Source: Bordetella parapertussis
Lineage (GTDB): Bacteria > Pseudomonadota > Gammaproteobacteria > Burkholderiales > SG8-39
Assembly (NCBI GenBank): GCA_945862265.1
Contig: CAMAXP010000046.1
Span: 1 to 34,176 of the forward strand
Direction: 5' to 3'
Length of the DNA: 34,176 nucleotides
Shown: positions 26,476 to 33,211 of the stretch, one piece after another
How positions within the stretch are numbered: the first letter of the stretch is position 1
How the letters are laid out: the number at the start of each line of letters is the position of its first letter
Notes under the pieces: generated by a model
What the model saw: the letters and a program-made list of their open reading frames with translations, nothing else
What the model was told of the DNA's origin: nothing
The model's database searches: none
Position numbers and translations under genes: made by a program

Positions 26476-26487
26476 CGATATTGTGGG
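26454..26487. promoter_or_regulatory. Operator/promoter element, copy B (inverted CACAATATA/GATATTGTG arms, 11-bp spacer)
   Basis: The arms CACAATATA (26457-26465) and GATATTGTG (26477-26485) are inverted with one mismatch and separated by 11 bp, exactly as in copy A at 19102-19135. TTTCACAATAT, AAG, CGATATT and TGG are shared at the same positions. TTCACA (26455-26460) and TATTGT (26479-26484), 18 bp apart, give a weaker rightward promoter in the same arrangement. It lies between two divergent Bug genes. Confidence 0.75.
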
Positions 26488-26540
26488 ATAATTTTCCGCG
26501 ATACGCGATGCAGTTGGCGCATACCGCAAAGGAGCGACTC

Positions 26541-27521
26541 GTGAAGGAAATGATGCATGCAGTCTGGCGTGCCGGAATGGTTGTCCTGGCATCCGCATCC
26601 TTTCCGCTCTGGGCGCAGTATCCGGACCGGCCGGTCACACTGATGGTTCCATATGCGGCTGGGGGGCCCACCGACCTCGCGGCCCGCAACCTTGCCTTCC
26701 ATGCCGACAAGGCTCTCGGGCAGAAGATCATTGTGATGAATCGCCCCGGTGCGCAAGGCGCGCTGGGCTCCCAGCAGGTGCGCAACGCCGCGCCCGACGG
26801 CTATACCCTGCTCATTGCCCGGGTGGGCGCACAGGCGGCGCTTCCGGCCATTGATCCGGCCACGCCTTACAAATGGAACGACTTCACGTTCCTCTCGGTG
26901 CTCGAGCTCAATCCCACTGCCTGCGTCGTGCGCGCGGAGGAACCTGCCCGCTCGCTCGTGGAACTGGTCGAGTACATGAAGCGCAATCCGGGCAAGCTGA
27001 ACTATTCGTCCTCAGGCGAAGGCTCGCTGCCTTACATGGCGACGCAGTTGCTGTTCTCCCTCGCCGGCCTCGGCCGCGACGCGGCGGTCAATGTGCCTTA
27101 CAAGAGCGACCAGGACGTGGTGGTCGCCATGCTCGGCGGCCAGGTCAATTTCCACTGCGCCAGCACCACTGCGCTCGTGAATCCCGTGCGCTCGGGCAGG
27201 CTACGCGGCCTGGCGGTGTTCATGCCCGAGCGCATGAAGGAGTTCCCCGACGTGCCGACAGCACGGGAGCAGGGCTATGCGGATCTCGAGAAGGTGGTTG
27301 GCTGGAGCGCGTTGTACGGACCGCCCGGTATGGCGCCGGCCCTGATAGAGAAATGGACCAAAATCATGCGGAGTGTGGCCCAGGATCAGGGCTGGATCGA
27401 CGGCAACACCAAATTTGGCGGCGTGCCTGCGGTCCGTTCGCCGGCAGATACGGAGCGGTTCGCGCGCGAGCAGTTCGAGGTCTATTCCGGGCTTACGAAA
27501 TCGCTCGGCATCCGTCCGTAA
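26541..27521 (+). CDS. Bug-family periplasmic solute-binding protein
   Basis: A 326-residue Bug receptor. The GTG at 26541 is chosen over an ATG at 26508 because AAAGGAG lies 6 nt upstream and the resulting N-terminus is a normal signal peptide (MKEMMHAVWRAGMVVLASAS, cleaved after LWA). Family segments are VPYAAGGPTDLAARNLA, NRPGAQGALGSQQVRNAAP, NYSSSGEGSLPYMATQLL, NVPYKSDQDVVVAMLGGQV, SGRLRGLAVFMPERMKEFPD and YGPPGMAPALIEKW. It is transcribed away from the Bug-dioxygenase pair under operator copy B, and precedes the ABC operon by about 145 nt. Confidence 0.9.
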   Translation: MKEMMHAVWRAGMVVLASASFPLWAQYPDRPVTLMVPYAAGGPTDLAARNLAFHADKALGQKIIVMNRPGAQGALGSQQVRNAAPDGYTLLIARVGAQAALPAIDPATPYKWNDFTFLSVLELNPTACVVRAEEPARSLVELVEYMKRNPGKLNYSSSGEGSLPYMATQLLFSLAGLGRDAAVNVPYKSDQDVVVAMLGGQVNFHCASTTALVNPVRSGRLRGLAVFMPERMKEFPDVPTAREQGYADLEKVVGWSALYGPPGMAPALIEKWTKIMRSVAQDQGWIDGNTKFGGVPAVRSPADTERFAREQFEVYSGLTKSLGIRP

Positions 27522-27558
27522 CACACGGTCGAAATTGGCAATCGAATGCCGGCGCGCC

Positions 27559-27590
27559 TTGTGCGTCCGGTGGGTTTATTCGATACTGTG
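27559..27590 (+). promoter_or_regulatory. Possible promoter and single operator half-site before the ABC operon
   Basis: GATACTGTG (27582-27590) differs by one base from the right arm GATATTGTG of the shared element; no left arm is found 20 bp upstream. GATACT could also serve as a -10, with TTGTGC (27559-27564) as a weak -35 at 17 bp. Just downstream, CATTGCG occurs twice (27604-27610 and 27614-27620). A link of this operon to the same regulator is tentative. Confidence 0.3.
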
Positions 27591-27666
27591 AATTGAATTG
27601 CGGCATTGCGAAACATTGCGTAATCGGCGGGTTCAGGAGCATCCACAGCTTAGAGGAGGAGTCGAA

Positions 27667-28917
27667 ATGAACGGAGACACCAAGAAGGGAAACATATCCC
27701 GCAGGACTGCACTCAAGGCAGGCGCGGCAGGCGCGCTGGCACTCGGCTTCCCGGCGATCGTGCTGGGGCAGTCGGACAAGATCAAGATCGGGCACCTCAC
27801 GCCCCTCACGGGCTTTCTCGGCGCGCTCGGCGAGTACGCCGTGCTCGGCATGAGGATGGCGGAGGAAGAGATCAACAAGGCCGGCGGCGTGATGGGACGC
27901 CAGATCGAAGTGATGTCGGAGGACTCGGTCAACCCGGCCACGGCCGCGACCAAGGCGCAGCGCATGCTTGAGCGCGACGGCGCCACCCTGTTGTTCGGCG
28001 AGATCAACTCCGCTTCGGCCAAGACGATCATGCAGGTGGCGGCGCGCAACAAGCGCCTGTTCATGAGTGTGGGCGCGCGTTCCGACGTCCTGCGCGGCAA
28101 GGACTGCAACCGCTACACCTTCCACGTCGACATCCCGGTGACCGTGATGGTCAACGCGGTGGGCCAGGCCCTGATGCGTGACAATCTGGTGAAGGGCAAG
28201 AAGTTCTTCAGCCTTACCTCCGACTACCTGTTCGGGCACGACCTGTCGAAAGCGGCCAAGTCTTTCTTCGCCGCCAACCAGGGCAGCCTGATCGGCGATG
28301 AACTGATACCAACAGATGCCACCGACTTCAGCCCCTACCTGCTGAAGATCCGCCAGGCCAGGCCCGACGTGGTGTCGACGAACCTGGGCGGCAACCAGGT
28401 CACGAACTTCGTCAAGCAATACGCCGAGTTCGGCCTGCCCTACCCGGTCGTGGGGTTCAACCTGAACACCGCGGACGCGTGGGCGGCGGGCGACGGCAAC
28501 CTCGGCGGGATCTGGCCCACCGTCTGGCATCACGACCTCGACGTGCCCGGCTCGAAAGCTTTCGTGGCCGCGTTCATGAAGAAGCACGGCAAGCGGCCCG
28601 AGAACCACGCGTGGATCGAATACGTCTCGCTCAAGATCCTGGCGCAGGCCATCAACGCGACCAAATCCACCGACACCGAAAAGCTGATTGCGTATTTCGA
28701 GACCCAGGCGGAGTTCGATCTGCTCAAGGCGCGCAAGGGGTATTTCCGCTCGTGGGACCACCAACTGGTCCAGGAAGCCTACCCGTTCACCGTCAAGCCC
28801 AAGGGCCAGGCGAAGGACAAGCAGGACTTCCTCGCGTTCGGTGCCGCGGTGCCTGCAGCGAACCAGTCGTTGGAGATCATCAACCCGCCCAAGGAGCAGA
28901 ACTCCTGCGTGTTCTGA
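27667..28917 (+). CDS. ABC transporter substrate-binding protein (LivJ/amide-urea type, Tat-exported)
   Basis: A 416-residue periplasmic binding protein of the branched-chain amino acid/urea/aromatic acid class. The N-terminus carries a twin-arginine signal (NISRRTALKAGAAGALALGF, R12-R13), so it is exported folded. The mature part opens KIKIGHLTPLTGFLGALGEYAVLGMRMAEEEINKAGGVMG, the typical type I fold start, and has SEDSVNPATAATKAQRMLERDGATLLFGE, and the ending PPKEQNSCVF. GAGGAGG precedes the ATG. It is first in the operon with permeases and ATPases. Ligand unknown; neighbouring enzymes favour an aromatic or carboxylic acid. Confidence 0.9.
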   Translation: MNGDTKKGNISRRTALKAGAAGALALGFPAIVLGQSDKIKIGHLTPLTGFLGALGEYAVLGMRMAEEEINKAGGVMGRQIEVMSEDSVNPATAATKAQRMLERDGATLLFGEINSASAKTIMQVAARNKRLFMSVGARSDVLRGKDCNRYTFHVDIPVTVMVNAVGQALMRDNLVKGKKFFSLTSDYLFGHDLSKAAKSFFAANQGSLIGDELIPTDATDFSPYLLKIRQARPDVVSTNLGGNQVTNFVKQYAEFGLPYPVVGFNLNTADAWAAGDGNLGGIWPTVWHHDLDVPGSKAFVAAFMKKHGKRPENHAWIEYVSLKILAQAINATKSTDTEKLIAYFETQAEFDLLKARKGYFRSWDHQLVQEAYPFTVKPKGQAKDKQDFLAFGAAVPAANQSLEIINPPKEQNSCVF

Positions 28918-28929
28918 GCGGTTCGCAAA

Positions 28930-28964
28930 CGGCGGCGCCTGGAATGGTTGCCGGCGCGCCGCCG
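28930..28964 (+). repeat. GC-rich stem-loop between binding-protein and permease genes
   Basis: CGGCGGCGC (28930-28938) pairs perfectly with GCGCCGCCG (28956-28964) around a 17-nt loop. There is no following T-tract, so it is not a standard terminator. Such hairpins after binding-protein genes commonly protect the upstream mRNA or reduce readthrough, giving more receptor than membrane subunits. The stem is seen directly; the role is inference. Confidence 0.6.
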
Positions 28965-28990
28965 CGTCGCTCTGCATCCCGGTACTGATC

Positions 28991-29866
28991 GTGCAACTCC
29001 TGTTCCTGCTCGAGCAGGTCGTCAACGGCCTCGTGCTCGGGGGCTACTACCTCCTGATCGCGCTCGGCCTGTCGCTGATCTTCAGCGTGGGCGGGGTGGT
29101 CAACCTCGCGCACGGCGCGTTCTATGCGCTCGGCGCGTACGTGTCGCTCGAAATCGCGAAGCACACGGGGTTCGGCCCCGCCGTCGTCCTCTCCCCGGTA
29201 GCCGTGGGGGGCTTGGGAATCCTGTTCGAGCGGTTCCTGCTGCGCCGCTTCTATACCTCCGACCCGATCCTGAGCCTCCTTGTGACCTTCGGCCTCGCGA
29301 TGGTGGCCGAACAATTGATCCGCATGCTCTGGGGCGCCGCCCCGCTGTCGGCATCCATGCCGCCCGGGTTCAAGGGCCAGCTCATGCTGGGCGACTTCAT
29401 GTTCTCGCGCTATCGACTGCTGCTGCTCGCCGTGGTCGCGGCCGTGCTCGCCGCCATCTGGCTGCTGCTGCACAAGACGTCGTTCGGGCGCGTGGTGCGC
29501 GCCGGCATACAGCGGCCCGACATGGTCGCCGCGCTGGGGATCCGCCTGCAACCCTACATGACCACAATCGTGGTGCTTGGCGTCGGCATGGCGGCGCTTG
29601 GTGGCGCGCTGTTCGCGCCGATCACGATCGTACACCCGGCCATGGGCGCGGAGATCATCACGGTCGCGTTCGTGGTGGTCGTGATCGGCGGCCTCGGCAG
29701 CTTCTGGGGCGTGGTGCTGGCCGCGCTGCTCGTAGGCGTGGTGCGCGGCATCACGATCCATTTCGCCCCGGCCGCGGGAGAGGCTTCGATGTACGTGCTC
29801 ATGTTCCTGGTGCTCATGTTCCGTCCCCGCGGGCTGCTCGGCGAGCGCATCGAGAAATTCGAATGA
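28991..29866 (+). CDS. LivH-type ABC transporter inner-membrane permease
   Basis: A 291-residue, highly hydrophobic permease with about eight membrane spans. LLFLLEQVVNGLVLGGYYLL and IALGLSLIFSVGGVVNLAHG are the family's first two helices, GIQRPDMVAALGI is the cytoplasmic loop contacting the ATPase, and VVIGGLGSFWGVVLAALLVG with MFRPRGLLGER closes the protein. A GTG at 28991 is used; the frame extends upstream through the hairpin and the binding-protein gene without a better start. Its stop lies 10 nt before the next gene. It forms the membrane pore with the LivM part of the downstream fusion. Confidence 0.9.
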   Translation: MQLLFLLEQVVNGLVLGGYYLLIALGLSLIFSVGGVVNLAHGAFYALGAYVSLEIAKHTGFGPAVVLSPVAVGGLGILFERFLLRRFYTSDPILSLLVTFGLAMVAEQLIRMLWGAAPLSASMPPGFKGQLMLGDFMFSRYRLLLLAVVAAVLAAIWLLLHKTSFGRVVRAGIQRPDMVAALGIRLQPYMTTIVVLGVGMAALGGALFAPITIVHPAMGAEIITVAFVVVVIGGLGSFWGVVLAALLVGVVRGITIHFAPAAGEASMYVLMFLVLMFRPRGLLGERIEKFE

Positions 29867-29876
29867 GCCGCTGCAC

Positions 29877-32414
29877 ATGAACGAACCCGGCGCGCACTCG
29901 AAATACCGCCCGCTGCTGATCGCGCTGGCGGGCCTCGTCGCGCTTCCGGCGGCCATGCGGCTGCTCGGCCTGACCCTGGACAACGCCAGCGCCATGATCA
30001 TCTTCGCCATGGCGGCCATGGGGCTCAACCTGCTGGTCGGCTACACCGGCCTCGTCTCATTCGGCCACGGCGCATGGTTCGGGATCGGCGCCTATGCCGC
30101 GGCGCTCGCGCAGAAGCACTGGCTGCACGGGCAGCTCCTGCTGCCGCTGCTTTTTTCGGTCGTGTTCGTCGCAGTGCTTTCGGCCGTGGTGGGGGCGCTG
30201 ATCCTGCGCCGGCGCGGCGTCTATTTCTCGCTGCTGACCCTTGCGCTCGCCGCGCTGACCTACACGATCTGCTTTCGCTGGACCGAGGTCACCGGGGGGG
30301 AGGACGGGCTGGGCGGCCTCGTGCGCGGCGGCTACGGGCCGCTCGATTTCGGCGACTCGGTCACCTACTACATCCTGTGCGCCACGATCGGGTTCGGCGT
30401 GTTCTACGTGCTGCTGCGTGTAGCGCGCTCGCCCTTCGGGCATGTGCTCGTGGCGATTCGCGAGAACCAGGTGCGCGCGACTTTCCAGGGCTATCCCGTG
30501 GACCGCTACCGGCTGGTCGCATTCGTGATCTCGGCGATGGTCACGGGACTGGCCGGCGCGCTGCTCGGGTTCCTGCACTTCCTCGTGTCAGCCGACGCAG
30601 TGTCGGTGGCATTCTCGGGCGAAATGCTTGCCATCGTGGTCATAGGCGGCATGCACAGCATCCTCGGGCCGGCCCTGGGTTCGGTGTTCTTCGTCCTGTT
30701 TCGCGAGCTGCTTTCGATCTGGAGTTCCAACTGGCTGTTCTGGTTCGGGCTGGTGTTCGTCGGTTTCGTGATGTACTCGCCCGGCGGGCTGATCGGCATC
30801 TGGGCCCAGTTGATGCGGCGCTGGAAGCCGCCGCTCGAGGAGGCGGCGGCGATGAGCGCGCGCAAGATCATCGAGGGGCTGCCCTTGCCCGCGTTCCTGC
30901 GGCCCCCTGTGCAGACGGGCACGCTGCTCGAAGTCGACAGCGTGTCCAGGCATTTCGGGGGCATACAGGCCGTATCGAATGCCAGCCTGCGCATCGAGGC
31001 GGGCCAGATCCATGCGTTGATCGGCCCGAACGGCGCCGGCAAGACCACGCTGTTCAATATCGTCTCCGGGTTGTTCCCGCCGAACCAGGGCACGGTGCGG
31101 CTGCACGGCGAGGCGATCCAGGGCCTGGCGACGCACCGCATCTGCGAGCGCGGCGTGGCGCGCTCATTCCAGATTACCAACCTGTTCCGCGGCCTGTCGA
31201 TCCACGAAAACCTGCGCCTCTCTCTGCAGGCGCGCGACCCCGGGCGCTTTAACCTGTGGCGCGATGCCGACAGCTATGCCGAGGTGAATGCCGAGACGGC
31301 GGAACTCGTGCGCTTCCTCGGGCTCGAAGGCATAGAGGGGATCCCAGGCGGCGACCTCTCCTACGGCGGCCAGAGGCTGGTGGACCTGGGCATTGCGCTC
31401 GGCTCCAAGCCCAAGGTGCTGCTCTTAGACGAGCCGCTGGCCGGCCTGGCCGCCGCGGAGCGCGAGCGAGTATCGAACTTGATCAAGTCCGTCGCAAACG
31501 CCATTCCCGTGCTGATCGTCGAACACGACATCGACCGTGTGCTGGGCTTTTCTCAGATCGTCACCGTCATGAACCAGGGCGAAGTGCTGATGGCGGGCAC
31601 CCCCGACGCGGTGCGCAATGACGCTCGCGTCCAGGAGGTCTACACCGGCACCGGCACGCCACCTGTGACGGGGCGCGTCGCGGGCGAAGCGCGCGAGCGC
31701 GCACAATTGCTGCGCTTCGAGAAAGTCAACGCCTTTTACGGCAAGAGCCACATCCTGAACGACGCGACGCTGGACGTTCGCAACGGCGAGATTGTGGCGC
31801 TTCTCGGCCGCAACGGGGCGGGCAAATCCACGCTGCTCAAGGCGCTCGCGGGGTTGCTTGCGCCGGCTTCGGGCACGATCGAGTATGACGGCCGCAACAT
31901 CGCCGGGTTGCCGGCGCCCGACATCGCACGCCTTGGCGTCGGGTACGTGCCGCAGGGCCGCGGCCTGTTCGCCGGGATGACGGTGGCCGAGAACCTTTCG
32001 CTCGGGCGCCTTGCGCGCAAGACCGACGGCAGCCAGGGCACGGTCTGGAGCGAGGAGAAGATCCTCGAGTTCTTCCCGCGCCTCAAGGCGCGCATGAACG
32101 TCGCCGCGGACTACCTCTCCGGCGGAGAGCAGCAGATGGTGGCGGTGGCGCGGGCGTTGTCGGGCAACGTGAAGCTGCTGTTGCTCGACGAGCCTTTCGA
32201 GGGCCTGGCCCCTTCCATCGTGCAGGAACTGTTCACCGTGTTCGACCGGCTGCGCGGGGAAACGTCGATCGTCATCGTGGAGCACAACCTCGACCTGGTG
32301 CTGGCGCTCGCCGACCGCGTCTTCGCGCTCGAGCGCGGCGCTGTCTTCCATAAGGGGCCCGCCGAGCCCCTGCTGACCGACCTCGACTACCGCAAGAAGA
32401 TCCTTTGGCTGTGA
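29877..32414 (+). CDS. LivM-LivG-LivF fusion: ABC permease and two ATPase domains in one chain
   Basis: An 845-residue protein joining three usually separate subunits. Residues 1 to about 320 are a LivM permease (GLNLLVGYTGLVSFGHGAWF, RGVYFSLLTLALAAL, REN-QVRA loop, GVMYSPGGLIG-like end). A linker leads to a LivG ATPase (about 343-585): Walker A GPNGAGKT at 383-390, signature LSYGGQ, Walker B VLLLDEP, and the VEHDIDRVLGF switch region. A LivF ATPase follows (about 605-845): Walker A GRNGAGKS at 644-651, VGYVPQGRGLF Q-loop, LSGGEQQMV, LLLLDEPFEGLAP, VEHNLDLVL. All ATP-binding motifs are intact and no stop or frame change separates the parts. With LivH and the binding protein it forms a complete importer. 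Confidence 0.92.
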   Translation: MNEPGAHSKYRPLLIALAGLVALPAAMRLLGLTLDNASAMIIFAMAAMGLNLLVGYTGLVSFGHGAWFGIGAYAAALAQKHWLHGQLLLPLLFSVVFVAVLSAVVGALILRRRGVYFSLLTLALAALTYTICFRWTEVTGGEDGLGGLVRGGYGPLDFGDSVTYYILCATIGFGVFYVLLRVARSPFGHVLVAIRENQVRATFQGYPVDRYRLVAFVISAMVTGLAGALLGFLHFLVSADAVSVAFSGEMLAIVVIGGMHSILGPALGSVFFVLFRELLSIWSSNWLFWFGLVFVGFVMYSPGGLIGIWAQLMRRWKPPLEEAAAMSARKIIEGLPLPAFLRPPVQTGTLLEVDSVSRHFGGIQAVSNASLRIEAGQIHALIGPNGAGKTTLFNIVSGLFPPNQGTVRLHGEAIQGLATHRICERGVARSFQITNLFRGLSIHENLRLSLQARDPGRFNLWRDADSYAEVNAETAELVRFLGLEGIEGIPGGDLSYGGQRLVDLGIALGSKPKVLLLDEPLAGLAAAERERVSNLIKSVANAIPVLIVEHDIDRVLGFSQIVTVMNQGEVLMAGTPDAVRNDARVQEVYTGTGTPPVTGRVAGEARERAQLLRFEKVNAFYGKSHILNDATLDVRNGEIVALLGRNGAGKSTLLKALAGLLAPASGTIEYDGRNIAGLPAPDIARLGVGYVPQGRGLFAGMTVAENLSLGRLARKTDGSQGTVWSEEKILEFFPRLKARMNVAADYLSGGEQQMVAVARALSGNVKLLLLDEPFEGLAPSIVQELFTVFDRLRGETSIVIVEHNLDLVLALADRVFALERGAVFHKGPAEPLLTDLDYRKKILWL

Positions 32415-32452
32415 CCGGCCCCACGAAATGATTTCCAACTGAGAGGTACAGA

Positions 32453-33199
32453 GTGAAAGCTGACAATCGCGGCAAAGTGGCGCTGGTTACGGGCGCGTCC
32501 AAAGGGATCGGGCAGACGATAGCCGAGAGGCTTGCCGCCGACGGCGCTTCCATCGCGGTCCACTACGGAGAGGATGCTGCAGGCGCGGCCGAGACCGTGC
32601 GCCGCATCGAAGCGGCCGGTGGCAAGGCGAAGGCATTCAGCGCGAATGTCGCCGACGCCGCGGGCGTAAAGGCCCTGTTCGACGCAGTCCAGGCCGCGTT
32701 CGGGCGGATCGACGTGGTCGTGAACAACGCGGGCATAAACGTGGCCGCGGCCCCGATCGCGGATACGTCGGAAGCCGATTTCGACCGCGTCATGCAGGTC
32801 AACGCCAAGGGTGTGTTCCTCGTGATGCGCGAAGCCGCCAAGCGCCTCGCGGAGGACGGCCGGATCGTCAGCATCGCGACTACGCTGAGCCTGACCGCAC
32901 GGCCCGGCTTTGGCGCGTATGCGGCGAGCAAAGCCGCGGTGGAGGGGTTGACGCGTGTCCTGGCGCGGGAGCTTGCCGGAAAGCGCATCACCGTGAACGC
33001 GGTGGCGCCGGGCCCGATCGACACGGCGCTGTTCCGCAAGGGCAAGAGCGAGGCGCAGCTGCAGTTTTCGGCGGGATTTTCGCCGCTAAACCGCGTGGGC
33101 AAGCCCGAGGAGGTGGCCAGCGTCGTTGCGTTCCTGGCCGGTCCGGAATCGAGCTGGATGACCGGGCAGGTGGTGCGTGCGAACGGTGGCTGGATCTGA
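32453..33199 (+). CDS. Short-chain dehydrogenase/reductase (FabG-like)
   Basis: A 248-residue classical SDR. The cofactor motif is TGASKGIG (13-20), the NNAG motif starts at N91, and the active site has Y156-A-A-S-K160. The position 13 residues before the tyrosine, normally the catalytic serine, reads Thr143 (SIATTLS), with a Ser three residues on; this may be a tolerated substitution or a local shift. The C-terminus GPESSWMTGQVVRANGGWI is typical. A GTG start is supported by GAGAGG 8 nt upstream. It follows the ABC fusion by 38 nt and precedes the TcuA-like flavoprotein by 12 nt, so it is probably part of the same operon. Substrate likely a hydroxy- or keto-acid derivative. Confidence 0.9.
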   Translation: MKADNRGKVALVTGASKGIGQTIAERLAADGASIAVHYGEDAAGAAETVRRIEAAGGKAKAFSANVADAAGVKALFDAVQAAFGRIDVVVNNAGINVAAAPIADTSEADFDRVMQVNAKGVFLVMREAAKRLAEDGRIVSIATTLSLTARPGFGAYAASKAAVEGLTRVLARELAGKRITVNAVAPGPIDTALFRKGKSEAQLQFSAGFSPLNRVGKPEEVASVVAFLAGPESSWMTGQVVRANGGWI

Positions 33200-33211
33200 A
33201 GCGGAGAAGAG

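Noticed and set aside
32879..32920. Possible loss of the catalytic serine in the SDR (Thr143)
   Set aside because: Thr can replace Ser here, and some SDR groups show a one- or two-residue shift in this loop; the remaining Tyr-Lys pair is intact, so inactivity cannot be claimed.
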